Origin: a virus
Direction: 5' to 3' (one strand)
Length of the DNA: 21,359 nt
Virus record (IMG/VR): IMGVR_UViG_3300010334_000330
Location: 1 to 21,359 of that record
The position numbers and the translations under genes are program-made. Below the pieces are notes generated by a model. It was not told the origin of the DNA. It did no database searches and saw only the letters and a program-made list of their open reading frames with translations. This document shows, piece by piece, positions 1-6,015 of this stretch. How positions within the stretch are numbered: the stretch's first letter is position 1; each line of letters opens with the position of its first letter.

Positions 1-2
1 GG

Positions 3-176
3 CTAGACCTGCCGGAGTTCTGGAGGCAAGCAGAAGTTGAGGCGCTTAACTACGCTAAGGCTCGTGGTATCGGGGAAGTGCCACTGCATTATGTTGTAGT
101 TAAGCGTCGCAACGCTGGCATAGAGAAGGCTTGGGTGGTCCAAGACTTAACGCAATGGTTAAAGGAAAAGCAATGA
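3..176 (+). CDS. Holliday-junction resolvase-like protein, C-terminal part
   Basis: This is an open frame that enters from the left edge and ends at TGA 174-176, so only the last 57 residues are visible. The pattern is an LDLPEFWRQAEVEA segment, then VVVKRRNAG, then AWVVQDLTQWL. It matches the C-terminal half of the small PD-(D/E)XK resolvase-like nucleases common in actinobacteriophages, where an acid-rich helix precedes a VxxKRRGK strand. Such enzymes are thought to cut branched DNA during replication or packaging. The catalytic N-terminal half lies outside the window, so activity cannot be judged. The stop overlaps the next start as ATGA. Family assignment is from remembered pattern similarity and is moderate. 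Confidence 0.5.
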   Translation, partial: LDLPEFWRQAEVEALNYAKARGIGEVPLHYVVVKRRNAGIEKAWVVQDLTQWLKEKQ

Positions 177-331
177 CACCAGTACCAGAAGGAATTATCA
201 GCACATCAACAGGCCCAGTAGACCCAAGTGAGTCACTGATTGAAGAAGCAATTCTTGAAGCTGACGCAGAAGAAGCAGAACCATCTGAGTTTGACCCAGA
301 TATGGATGACCCATACGAGGACCAAGCGTGA
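173..331 (+). CDS. Small acidic hypothetical protein (52 aa)
   Basis: I chose ATG 173 because an AAAGGA ribosome-binding site lies just upstream and the start overlaps the previous stop (ATGA). Earlier in-frame starts at 131 and 155 would extend far into the resolvase gene. The product is strongly acidic, rich in Glu and Asp, and has no Cys, membrane segment or recognised domain. Its stop at 329-331 overlaps the next GTG start. The Asp/Glu-rich tail could mimic nucleic acid or be disordered, but no function is assigned. It is supported mainly by its place in an overlapping gene chain. Confidence 0.6.
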   Translation: MTPVPEGIISTSTGPVDPSESLIEEAILEADAEEAEPSEFDPDMDDPYEDQA

Positions 332-507
332 TCTGCTCAGACTGCGTTAAGGCAGGTGAAGAGAACAAGGCTAACCATTTCAAGCGTGCTGCACAGTGGC
401 ACGATAAGTGCAGTGTGAAGGGGTGTGTATGCCAGCACAGGACTGGAACAGGGTACGTAAAGGTGGCAAGTTCAAAGGCGCAGTTGACGCCAACGACATC
501 CCCATAG
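328..507 (+). CDS. Small Cys/His zinc-binding-type protein (59 aa)
   Basis: It starts at GTG 328, overlapping the previous stop (GTGA). The product has an N-terminal ICSDC (CxxC) and a later HDKCSVKGCVCQH cluster, enough ligands for one or two zinc sites. Small proteins with a leading CxxC and a C-x-C-x-H motif followed by a short basic tail are common between replication genes of actinobacteriophages; their role is unknown to me. The last 79 bases overlap the primase zinc-finger gene in another frame, and the zinc motif ends about where the overlap begins. The gene is too short to be picked up by a simple length cut-off. Confidence 0.6.
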   Translation: MICSDCVKAGEENKANHFKRAAQWHDKCSVKGCVCQHRTGTGYVKVASSKAQLTPTTSP

Positions 508-806
508 ATGCCATAGTTAAATTCTTTGGCGGTGAAGTAAGAGAAGGTAAGTCAGCCAGTGTCCGGTGCTGCTTACATACAGACAGTAGACGATCTGCTG
601 TTATCAACACATACGATAATTTGTACTACTGCCATACCTGCGGTAAGGGTGGCAATGCAGCAAACCTAGTGTGCATACTAGAGAACTTGGAGTTTAACGA
701 TGGCCTCAAACGTGCAATCGAAATTGCAGCTGGAAGCGGCGCAGCGATACGCACAGCAGATAAGTCCAGAGGCTCTAGCCGTGCTAGCCGAACGTGGGAT
801 ATCTGA
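429..806 (+). CDS. DNA primase, CHC2 zinc-finger subunit
   Basis: This 125-residue protein resembles the zinc-binding domain of DnaG-type primases, which recognises template DNA for RNA primer synthesis. Likely ligands are Cys47 or Cys48, His50, Cys68 and Cys71, in RCCLH and YYCHTCGKGG; the GNAANLV stretch after the last Cys matches CHC2 domains. ATG 429 is preceded by AAGGGG. No later ATG, GTG or TTG exists before the domain, so the overlap with the upstream gene is unavoidable. The TOPRIM half is encoded by the next gene, which overlaps by 107 bases in another frame. The C-terminal 25 residues past the overlap look non-conserved. Confidence 0.85.
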   Translation: MPAQDWNRVRKGGKFKGAVDANDIPIDAIVKFFGGEVREGKSASVRCCLHTDSRRSAVINTYDNLYYCHTCGKGGNAANLVCILENLEFNDGLKRAIEIAAGSGAAIRTADKSRGSSRASRTWDI

Positions 807-1350
807 AGAGGTAGCAGCTCTCTATATGTTAGGTAGCGTGGTTGATCCTATGAACGGCCACGAGATGCAGGAAGGTTGGATATCTATTCCATACATTACT
901 GCTATGAACTACTGCGTAGGCTTTAAGTTCCGCAGACTAGATGATGGCAAGCCTAAGTATGGTAGCCCTACTGGGCAGAAGGCTCACCTCTATAACGTAG
1001 TTGACTGCACTATCTTGAGTAAACACATCGTGGTATGTGAAGGTGAGTTAGATACAGTCATTGTCTCAGGAGTCCTTGGTATCCCTGCCGTTGGTATACC
1101 TGGAGTGCAGGCTTGGAAGCCACACTTTGCTAAGTTGCTGAACGGCTATGACAGTGTGTATATCGTAGGAGATAACGACATTAAAGAAGATGGTTCCAAC
1201 CCAGGCGCTGAGTTTGCAAAGCGCGTGGCTTCAGAGGTATTGAACTCAGTTATTGTTACACTACCACCAGGATTAGACATCAACGACTACTACCTAGCCT
1301 ATGGCGCGGAAGCGACTAAGACTTTGCTAGTAGGTGAGCAGATTGGATAA
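700..1350 (+). CDS. DNA primase, TOPRIM catalytic subunit
   Basis: A 216-residue protein with a TOPRIM fold, the catalytic core of DnaG-type primases. The VVCEGELDTV segment supplies the conserved glutamate (Glu114) and VYIVGDNDIKEDG supplies the metal-binding DxD (Asp158, Asp160); a GIPAVGIPGV strand lies between. ATG 700 has TTGGAG seven bases upstream, inside the zinc-finger gene, so it can be translated by coupling. Together the two genes would equal one primase split at the linker. Fusion by +1 frameshifting is possible, but no clear slippery site was seen. It probably works at the phage replication fork. Confidence 0.85.
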   Translation: MASNVQSKLQLEAAQRYAQQISPEALAVLAERGISEEVAALYMLGSVVDPMNGHEMQEGWISIPYITAMNYCVGFKFRRLDDGKPKYGSPTGQKAHLYNVVDCTILSKHIVVCEGELDTVIVSGVLGIPAVGIPGVQAWKPHFAKLLNGYDSVYIVGDNDIKEDGSNPGAEFAKRVASEVLNSVIVTLPPGLDINDYYLAYGAEATKTLLVGEQIG

Positions 1351-1356
1351 GGCAGA

Positions 1357-1758
1357 ATGGCAACAGATGATACAGACTTTGCAGCATATGGGCTTTCACA
1401 TCTTGGAGATCAATTTGGAAACCGAGACCTTACTAGTGCAACCTACACAGACAAGGTAGATGAGGCATTTGTTGCTGATGTCTGGCGCATTATGGACCAA
1501 GCTGGCAACCTGCTCGTGCGTAAGCACCACGACTACGGCCCAAAGAATATAGCGCACTCACCAGGTGGACCGCTTAATGGTTTGCGTGTGCGTATTTGGG
1601 ATAAGGTAGCGAGAATAAATAATCTACTAGACAATGGCGTGAAGCCATCTAACGAATCTCTTAGAGATAGTTTCTTAGACCTGTTAAATTATTCAGCGAT
1701 AGCAATGCTAGTACTTGATGGCGTATGGCCAGAGGTACAGGAAAAGAACAGTGACTGA
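1357..1758 (+). CDS. DUF1599 / nucleotide-modification-associated domain 1 protein
   Basis: A 133-residue protein. Its centre has the family pattern KHHDYGPKNI, then GLRVRIWDKVARINNLL, then an ESLRDSFLDLLNYSAIAM helix ending in LDGVWP. This agrees with DUF1599, renamed Nmad1 because of genomic association with base-modification genes; it is all-helical and is sometimes compared with nucleotide pyrophosphohydrolases. No reaction is proven for the family as far as I know. An AAGGCAG site lies before ATG 1357. The end overlaps the sigma-like gene by eight bases. A role in nucleotide-pool control or DNA modification is an inference. Confidence 0.8.
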   Translation: MATDDTDFAAYGLSHLGDQFGNRDLTSATYTDKVDEAFVADVWRIMDQAGNLLVRKHHDYGPKNIAHSPGGPLNGLRVRIWDKVARINNLLDNGVKPSNESLRDSFLDLLNYSAIAMLVLDGVWPEVQEKNSD

Positions 1759-2383
1759 ATTAAACCCAGCTATCTTTGATATCGTACCCAGTATTGCACG
1801 CGTTGTACATAACCAGTACAACAGGTATGTAGATAGAGATGATCTTAAGCAAGAGTGTGTGCAATGGGCGCTGATTCGCGTTGCTTATATCAACGAGCAG
1901 CTTAGTGTAGAAGATGCTACTGAGCGCAGACATAACGAGCAGAAGATAGCGTGGCAGATGAAGCGCGTAGCAGAACGCTACGCACGCAAGGAAAAGGCTA
2001 TCAAGTCTGGCTATCACACTAGCGATGAGGCTTACTACCAGATAGGCGCACTCGCTCAACTATTGCCGTTCGTTATTGCATCAGTCATAGATGGCACTGT
2101 GCTAGAGCAAGCACAAGAGATGATTAAAGATGGACAACCTAAAGGTTCTTCCTCACCCGCAGAAGGTGGCAACCTACTTGCAATGCTCCTTGATATTAAG
2201 AAGGGGTATGAGAAGTTAGAGCAGGAAGACCAGCGTATTCTTATGCTGCGCTACCACGAGAACCTTACACTGGCACAGATAGGTGAGATACTAGAGTGCC
2301 ACCTGACTACAGCAGATCGTAGATGCGACCACGCTTTGCGTGAGCTGAACGCCAAACTCGGTGGGCCTAGCCCGTACCAGTGA
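1751..2383 (+). CDS. Sigma-factor-like helix-turn-helix protein
   Basis: This 210-residue product starts at GTG 1751, after AGGAAAAG and overlapping the upstream stop; in-frame starts at 1715 and 1718 would lie deep in the Nmad1 gene. Residues about 158-205 form a region-4-like helix-turn-helix: QEDQRILMLRYHENLTLAQI and an ensuing recognition helix with TTADRRCDHALREL. The N-terminal half, with DRDDLKQECVQWALIRVAY, resembles the start of a sigma-70 region 2. The middle is charged and not recognisable. It probably binds promoter DNA or host RNA polymerase to redirect phage transcription. A simple sigma-like DNA-binding protein without full sigma activity is the alternative. Confidence 0.7.
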   Translation: MTELNPAIFDIVPSIARVVHNQYNRYVDRDDLKQECVQWALIRVAYINEQLSVEDATERRHNEQKIAWQMKRVAERYARKEKAIKSGYHTSDEAYYQIGALAQLLPFVIASVIDGTVLEQAQEMIKDGQPKGSSSPAEGGNLLAMLLDIKKGYEKLEQEDQRILMLRYHENLTLAQIGEILECHLTTADRRCDHALRELNAKLGGPSPYQ

Positions 2384-2763
2384 ACGAGTTAATCTTGTTT
2401 GACTTTCTTAAACTTAATCTTTACCCAGACTTACAGCGAGCACCTGGTATCTACGATGCTTTCGACTGCCATAGTGCCAAGGCCGGTCACTTCATCGAAC
2501 TCAAGTGTCGCCAAACCCATTATTCTACGCTACTTATACAGCAAAATAAGTACCGCAAACTGATTGAGCAAGCTTACCACCGCGAACTATTGCCTTTCTA
2601 TATCAACAGCACACCGCTTGGTATCTACTCATTCGATCTTACAGACTTAGATGAACCTGAGTGGTTTACCCAACCGATGCCAGCAACTACAGAGTTTGAG
2701 AATACTAATAAGATAGATAAGATAGTCGGGTACTTGGATATCGAGGAGGCAGTGAAGCTATGA
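2380..2763 (+). CDS. PD-(D/E)XK nuclease-like protein
   Basis: A 127-residue protein beginning at GTG 2380 (GTGA overlap). The YDAFDC segment near residues 25-30 followed by HFIELKCR at 37-44 fits a PD-(D/E)XK active site with Glu40 and Lys42, and QQNKYRKL after it resembles the QxxxY helix of this superfamily. The C-terminus (MPATTEFENTNKIDK) resembles phage endonuclease-like proteins of unknown target. It may process phage or host DNA. The first catalytic acid is uncertain (Asp26 or Asp29), so this is a fold-level call. Its stop overlaps the next gene (ATGA). Confidence 0.55.
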   Translation: MNELILFDFLKLNLYPDLQRAPGIYDAFDCHSAKAGHFIELKCRQTHYSTLLIQQNKYRKLIEQAYHRELLPFYINSTPLGIYSFDLTDLDEPEWFTQPMPATTEFENTNKIDKIVGYLDIEEAVKL

Positions 2764-2936
2764 CGTATGACTACGAGTGTCCAGGGTGCGGTGATGTACG
2801 CACTATCGAACGCAAGATGACCGACCCCGAAGAGACATACATTTGCACGCAATGTGACACAGAGTTTAGACGCAGATGGTCTGCTCCCACTGTAGTCTTC
2901 AACGGCAGTGGCTTCTACAGTACGGACAACAAATGA
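2760..2936 (+). CDS. FmdB-type zinc-ribbon protein (58 aa)
   Basis: A 58-residue protein with the N-terminal signature MTYDYECPGCGD, a second knuckle CTQCDTEFRRRW, and the tail FNGSGFYSTDN. This is the pattern of FmdB-family (CxxC_CxxC) putative regulatory proteins, whose last part typically reads GxGFYxTD. Four cysteines bind one zinc. Function is not established; phages often carry one near replication genes. ATG 2760 overlaps the previous stop and its own stop overlaps the methyltransferase start, both as ATGA. Confidence 0.85.
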   Translation: MTYDYECPGCGDVRTIERKMTDPEETYICTQCDTEFRRRWSAPTVVFNGSGFYSTDNK

Positions 2937-3505
2937 CATATCCTAATTGGTTTGCAGTAACAGCACAGGGTAACTTCGAGCAGTTCCTTACCTCACTAGC
3001 AGGTAAAGATGACCTCAAGTTCTTACAGCTTGGTGTATTCACAGGAGATGCAAGCGTATGGCTTGCTGAAAATATCCTTACTGGTAAAGGTTGCTGGCTT
3101 ATAGATGTAGATACTTGGGAAGGTAACGATGAACCTGACCACGAGCCTATGGACTTTGATGATGTGTTTAATACATACAAAGCTAAGACTGAACCATATA
3201 AAACTATTAAAGCTTTCAAGTCCACTACTACTTGGTTCTTATCTAGCGTACGCAAAGACCCTGACTATGACTTCATCTATGTAGACGCAGACCATACAAC
3301 TGTCGGTGTCATACTCGATGCTGAACTAGCGTGGCCACAGTTAAAGTCTGGTGGCATTATGGGCTTCGATGATTACACTTGGGGTCACGCCTCTGGCGAT
3401 CCTCGCCTTGCACCGCAGGTAGGTATTGACCTCTTTCTCCACCGCCATCTTGGTAACTATGAGTTACTCACCAAAGGTGGACAAGTCTGGATTAGAAAGC
3501 ACTAA
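2933..3505 (+). CDS. Class I SAM-dependent methyltransferase (Methyltransf_24-like)
   Basis: A 190-residue protein with a Rossmann-type methyltransferase core. The glycine motif FLQLGVFTGDAS (residues 30-41) would bind S-adenosylmethionine; LIDVDTW (56-62) supplies the acidic end of strand 2; FIYVDADHTT (114-123) and SGGIMGFDDY (139-148) match strands 4 and 5 of the Methyltransf_24 family. These features fit small-molecule or sugar methylation better than DNA methylation, because no (D/N)PPY motif is present. ATG 2933 gives an ATGA overlap; in-frame extension to 2876 is unlikely. It is the last gene of this + strand block. The substrate is unknown. Confidence 0.75.
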   Translation: MTYPNWFAVTAQGNFEQFLTSLAGKDDLKFLQLGVFTGDASVWLAENILTGKGCWLIDVDTWEGNDEPDHEPMDFDDVFNTYKAKTEPYKTIKAFKSTTTWFLSSVRKDPDYDFIYVDADHTTVGVILDAELAWPQLKSGGIMGFDDYTWGHASGDPRLAPQVGIDLFLHRHLGNYELLTKGGQVWIRKH

Positions 3506-3540
3506 GCCCCAACCGGAAAGAGGTAACGGCTGAGGCTTAG
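3502..3540. repeat. Inverted repeat at the convergent gene junction
   Basis: CTAAGCC at 3502-3508 is perfectly complementary to GGCTTAG at 3534-3540, with a 25-base loop. It begins at the methyltransferase stop and lies before the end of the - strand operon (3573), so it may slow or end transcription from either side. There is no T-run on either strand, so it is not a classical intrinsic terminator. A further GGCTTA copy lies at about 3558-3563. The 12-codon frame after ATG 3568 is considered noise. Confidence 0.35.
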
Positions 3541-3572
3541 CTGTGCCACGAAAGGAAGGCTTACGTAATGTA

Positions 3573-3740
3573 TCAGCTATCTAGCAATGATGCAAAGACA
3601 AACTGACAGGGATCGCCACCTTCCTCCCACTCTTGCATAGTTTCTTCTGACATATATTCTGTACCGCCATCGTGTGTTACACAGAATACAGGGCTGATGT
3701 AGCCTCTCTTAATTCCGTATCTATACCAGTACTTAAACAT
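3573..3740 (-). CDS. Conserved-type phage small protein with DPC motif (55 aa)
   Basis: I start it at the ATG whose first base is 3740, because this overlaps the lysozyme stop (ATGA) and has GAGG upstream; the longer frame to 3779 runs inside the lysozyme gene. The product contains FCVTHDGG, then EETMQEWEEGGDPCQFVF. Small actinophage proteins with a HDG start and a GxDPC end are familiar to me as conserved hypotheticals; no function is known. It has two cysteines too far apart for a zinc ribbon and no membrane segment. It is the last gene of the - strand operon. Confidence 0.65.
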   Translation of the reverse strand: MFKYWYRYGIKRGYISPVFCVTHDGGTEYMSEETMQEWEEGGDPCQFVFASLLDS

Positions 3741-4171
3741 CAGTACCAACCTCGTCTGTGGTGTGCGAGAGCGCGACACGCACTCCCTCCATAGCGATAA
3801 CCAATGTATCGTAAGCCGTGAAGGACTTGTATTGCAGGGTCTCCACTACGTTCTCCAAGCAGTTGAGCAATTCCGTAAGCCGTGCTTCGCTTTCTCCCTC
3901 TACTGTCTTTTGGCTTGGCAAAGTGGTCAAACCTACTTTCACGGGTCCATAGGGTGATGAGGCACGCAGTTTCTTTTCTCGAATATCCGAGAGCGCGACT
4001 ATATTCTCTTGCGATTCGCTTGTTCTCACGCTTCTCCTCCATAGTTGCTTTGGTTCGTGCTGATATTACTGGTGTTTCTTTTGATGTCGAGTGAGGTAAC
4101 GTGGGATACACCCAAGTAACCAGCACCGCCACTAGTAGCGATATTGTTACCGCTCTCGTTCGCTTGCTCAT
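3740..4171 (-). CDS. Membrane-anchored lysozyme / lytic transglycosylase-like protein
   Basis: This 143-residue protein has a signal-anchor N-terminus (SKRTR, then a hydrophobic stretch at about 8-22). A charged linker at 40-60 leads into a transglycosylase-like domain. Glu78 in WTRESRFDHFA is the likely catalytic acid; TAYGIAQLLG, DPAIQVLHGLRYIGYRYG and the terminal HHRRGWY match the actinobacterial and phage lysozyme-like domain that cleaves peptidoglycan. GGAGAGAGCGA precedes its ATG. It could serve host lysis or cell-wall entry. Its location far from the structural genes and the anchor suggest export through the host secretion machinery. The domain call is firm in outline, the exact family less so. 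Confidence 0.75.
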   Translation of the reverse strand: MSKRTRAVTISLLVAVLVTWVYPTLPHSTSKETPVISARTKATMEEKRENKRIAREYSRALGYSRKETACLITLWTRESRFDHFAKPKDSRGRKRSTAYGIAQLLGERSGDPAIQVLHGLRYIGYRYGGSACRALAHHRRGWY

Positions 4172-4186
4172 TCGCTCTCTCCATCT

Positions 4187-4429
4187 TCATCGGCTCGCTG
4201 CCTTTACTAGATCAGTTACGTCCAAAGGTTGTCCTATTAGCTGGGCATCTTCTTCGTTGCTTTCCCAACCCGAAACCAAAATTCTTTTGGCTGTGGGTGA
4301 TTTAGCTATCCAAGTAAGCGCCTCTTCAGGGCGCTCCCCTCCCCATTCTGCCACCCCTTCTGAGTCTACTACTTCATAGAGCAAAATTAAATCAGACTTG
4401 GGTGGGTGAAATGCTATAACGTTATTCAT
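4187..4429 (-). CDS. Hypothetical protein (80 aa)
   Basis: The 80-residue product has no recognised domain: an N-terminal NNVIAFHPP, a hydrophobic strand (LILLYEVVD), a tryptophan-containing EEALTWIAK helix, and KRILVSGWES. An ideal GGAGGAAACA precedes the ATG, and those bases also code the end of the thermonuclease gene, which overlaps by eight bases. The composition looks like a small folded soluble protein. It sits between the two exported-type enzymes of the operon, but this does not establish a link. Confidence 0.65.
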   Translation of the reverse strand: MNNVIAFHPPKSDLILLYEVVDSEGVAEWGGERPEEALTWIAKSPTAKRILVSGWESNEEDAQLIGQPLDVTDLVKAASR

Positions 4430-4835
4430 TGTTTCCTCCTTTACAATTCCACAAGCCTAGACGCTTTGCCTTTGCTTGTCTACCATATTTTGCAATAAGT
4501 CCTGCATATTTGCCACGCATACCCTTAAAGAACATAGGTTTTGCGTAGCCATTACGTACGAGTTCAAGGCTAAGGTTTTCATTACCCTTAAATACGTAGT
4601 CCAAACTTCTTCCATACTCATCTTTTTGATCGAGGCTAGGGTCGGACTTAAATTCTAGTTTTGAGTTCTTTTTTAAGAAGTTTTCTGTAAATTGTTTAGC
4701 CTCTTCTGCATAGCAGGTGCCAATTTCAGGTGCGTTAATCTGCAATACCCTTATGTGTTCACGGTTCAGAACTATTGTGTCTCCGTCAATCGCATAAGGG
4801 CTTGCAGAATATAAAGCAACTGCTAGTAAGAGCAT
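4422..4835 (-). CDS. Thermonuclease-like (SNase domain) nuclease, probably exported
   Basis: A 137-residue staphylococcal-nuclease-like protein that would cut DNA or RNA using calcium. Motifs are IDGDTIVL (Asp17, Asp19), HIRVLQINAPE (Arg29, Glu37) and KDEYGRSLDYV (Arg76), which line up with the Arg/Glu/Arg catalytic set of SNase. The position usually filled by Asp in DxPE is Asn34 here, so metal binding may differ. The first 15 residues (MLLLAVALYSASPYA) look like a short signal peptide lacking the usual basic start. The C-terminal GRQAKAKRLGLW fits the family. Its ATG overlaps the stop of the upstream mini-gene as TAATG. Confidence 0.85.
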   Translation of the reverse strand: MLLLAVALYSASPYAIDGDTIVLNREHIRVLQINAPEIGTCYAEEAKQFTENFLKKNSKLEFKSDPSLDQKDEYGRSLDYVFKGNENLSLELVRNGYAKPMFFKGMRGKYAGLIAKYGRQAKAKRLGLWNCKGGNNE

Positions 4836-4951
4836 TATTCGCTTTCTTCTTCTATGCCAAAGATACGCATAAGGGCTGAGTTAGCTAGGTTAAGCGTGGC
4901 TAGCATTTCATCTTGTTCTCTCTTCATTGCTTCTTGCATTGTCTCATTCAT
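4835..4951 (-). CDS. Mini-protein, helical (38 aa)
   Basis: An open frame of 38 residues begins at the ATG with first base 4951, has AAAGGGG upstream, and overlaps both neighbours as TAATG. The product is Met/Glu-rich and likely a single amphipathic helix (NETMQEAMKREQDEM then LATLNLANSALMRIFG). The acidic EEESE tail is coded by the purine tract that serves the nuclease start. No function is recognised. Support comes from the precise junctions and not from homology. Confidence 0.6.
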   Translation of the reverse strand: MNETMQEAMKREQDEMLATLNLANSALMRIFGIEEESE

Positions 4952-5070
4952 TAGTATTCCCCTTTCTTAATAGATACCCAACCACATCGGTCGCAAGTAA
5001 CATTGCCTTCCATTGTCTGACTATCGCCAGACATAACACACCCGCATACCCAACACTTACCATAACTCAT
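4951..5070 (-). CDS. Mini zinc-ribbon protein (39 aa)
   Basis: A 39-residue protein with KCWVCGC near the start and CDRCGW near the end, a four-cysteine zinc ribbon of almost minimal size. The ATG (first base 5070) overlaps the upstream stop as ATGA; the stop overlaps the next start as TAATG. It is one of five zinc-ribbon mini-genes in this operon. Zinc ribbons of this kind may bind RNA polymerase, ribosomes or nucleic acid, but nothing here identifies the partner. Confidence 0.65.
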   Translation of the reverse strand: MSYGKCWVCGCVMSGDSQTMEGNVTCDRCGWVSIKKGEY

Positions 5071-5243
5071 AATAAACACCCGCAATTCTTGACGTCTACT
5101 AAGTGGTCTCCGCAGAGCATTATTTCATTATCTTCTAATCTAATCTGACACTTTGAGCAGTACACTTCTCCCTCTTCCCAGTAGGCAGGGCGCCCGCAGT
5201 GCTCAAACGATATATCTTTTGTAGGCGTATTAGTCCAACTCAT
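5067..5243 (-). CDS. Small Cys/His-rich protein (58 aa)
   Basis: A 58-residue protein with potential zinc ligands in FEHCGR, VYCSKCQ, LCGDH and NCGCLL. The spacing suggests one or two zinc sites, less regular than in its neighbours. The start (first base 5243) overlaps the upstream stop and the end overlaps the next start, both as ATGA. No family is recognised. The central CSKC and the later CGDH could form a treble-clef or ribbon-like site. Confidence 0.6.
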   Translation of the reverse strand: MSWTNTPTKDISFEHCGRPAYWEEGEVYCSKCQIRLEDNEIMLCGDHLVDVKNCGCLL

Positions 5244-5488
5244 TTACTCTCTCCCTGTAATGTAGAATGAAAATTGATTAGATTATTTTGATCGAGTATA
5301 TCTGTCAGTTCTTCCGTTAGCTGTTCTTCTCTTCCGTTAAACTGCCCGTCTCCGAGGTATCCAAATTGCCAGCCTTCTTCGCTGTCATAGATAGTACCTT
5401 CAGGGAAGTTGGAACTCTCGGTGTCAGGGTCAATCTCCCAACCGCGTTCCTCGCTCCATTTAACTATGTAGTGATATTCCTTGCTCAT
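5240..5488 (-). CDS. Hypothetical acidic protein (82 aa)
   Basis: An 82-residue acidic protein with aromatic-rich repeats of Trp/Tyr/Phe (HYIVKWSEERGW, SEEGWQFGYLGDG) and a C-terminal helix (EEQLTEELTDILDQ). No domain is recognised. AAGGAGAAAGCGA lies before its ATG. Its last residues QGESK are coded by the purine-rich ribosome-binding site of the following gene. The strand-rich first half could be a small beta fold. Confidence 0.65.
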   Translation of the reverse strand: MSKEYHYIVKWSEERGWEIDPDTESSNFPEGTIYDSEEGWQFGYLGDGQFNGREEQLTEELTDILDQNNLINFHSTLQGESK

Positions 5489-5628
5489 TCGCTTTCTCCT
5501 TCTTTCTCTACACAGGCAGGACAGATATTGCCCTCCCTCTCTTGGTCGTCAAACTCCTCGCCACATTCGGCGCAGTCGATCAAATTTGCAACGTGGTTAG
5601 ACCACGAATCTCCGTCGTAGTAGCCCAT
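5485..5628 (-). CDS. Mini zinc-ribbon protein (47 aa)
   Basis: A 47-residue protein with CAECGEEF and, 15 residues later, CPAC: a standard four-cysteine zinc ribbon behind a short N-terminal segment (MGYYDGDSWSNHVANLID). An AAGGAG site lies 5' of the ATG (first base 5628). The end overlaps the next start as ATGA, and the tail EGESE coincides with the downstream ribosome-binding site. It was found by reading the strand directly; no specific family can be named. Confidence 0.65.
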   Translation of the reverse strand: MGYYDGDSWSNHVANLIDCAECGEEFDDQEREGNICPACVEKEGESE

Positions 5629-5632
5629 AGCC

Positions 5633-5752
5633 CTACTCCTTGCAGTCAGGACAAGACTTTACCCCGACATAATCGTTTGCTTGTATGGAATAGACAGCCT
5701 TAACCGCCTCCTCCTCTGTGTTACAGGTCGTGCAGATATATAAGGTACTCAT
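5633..5752 (-). CDS. Mini zinc-ribbon protein (39 aa)
   Basis: A 39-residue protein with YICTTCNT and SCPDC separated by about 24 residues, again a four-cysteine ribbon. The start overlaps the upstream stop (ATGA). Its last codons (AAGGAG) form the ribosome-binding site for the next gene, from which it is separated by four bases. EEEAVKAVYSIQ between the knuckles suggests a short helix. Function unknown. Confidence 0.65.
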   Translation of the reverse strand: MSTLYICTTCNTEEEAVKAVYSIQANDYVGVKSCPDCKE

Positions 5753-6015
5753 AGGTAGGACTCCTGTAATACATCTTCAGTAAGGCAGTCCAACGTGTAC
5801 TCAAGGCTTTCTGCTCCGTGTTGTTGAGAATCCTGCCACTCATTAGCCCACTCAGGCTGAGGAATAAACTTGTTGCCATCTAGAAAGTTCAAGTCATATC
5901 CGTCATAGCTATCCCAGTGCAGAAGTACCGAATACTCTACTCCTTCTCTCTCGAAAGTAATGCGCTTATCCCAAGCAGTTTCCTCTTTAGTAATGCCTTT
6001 AACTTCTAGTGTCAT
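5749..6015 (-). CDS. Hypothetical protein (88 aa)
   Basis: An 88-residue acidic protein with a likely beta-strand core (KRITFEREGVEYSVLLHWDS then GYDLNFLDG) and a helical C-terminus (GAESLEYTLDCLTEDVLQ). I do not recognise the family. The start overlaps the upstream stop and its own stop overlaps the next start, both as ATGA; AGAGGAGAGAGCA precedes the ATG. Its single cysteine rules out a zinc ribbon, unlike the genes around it. Confidence 0.65.
   Translation of the reverse strand: MTLEVKGITKEETAWDKRITFEREGVEYSVLLHWDSYDGYDLNFLDGNKFIPQPEWANEWQDSQQHGAESLEYTLDCLTEDVLQESYL

Noticed and set aside
3733-4029. 98-codon - strand frame
   Set aside because: It overlaps the lysozyme-like gene, which has catalytic motifs and a good start; the frame shows no motif of its own.
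4101-4379. 92-codon + strand frame opposite the lysozyme and hypothetical genes
   Set aside because: It is the complement of coding sequence, is Ser/Thr-rich with no start signal, and opposes a continuous operon.
4836-4880. Upstream extension of the thermonuclease adding a basic HRRRKR before the hydrophobic segment
   Set aside because: It would make a better signal peptide, but no ATG, GTG or TTG exists before the in-frame stop, and the basic codons coincide with the ribosome-binding tract.
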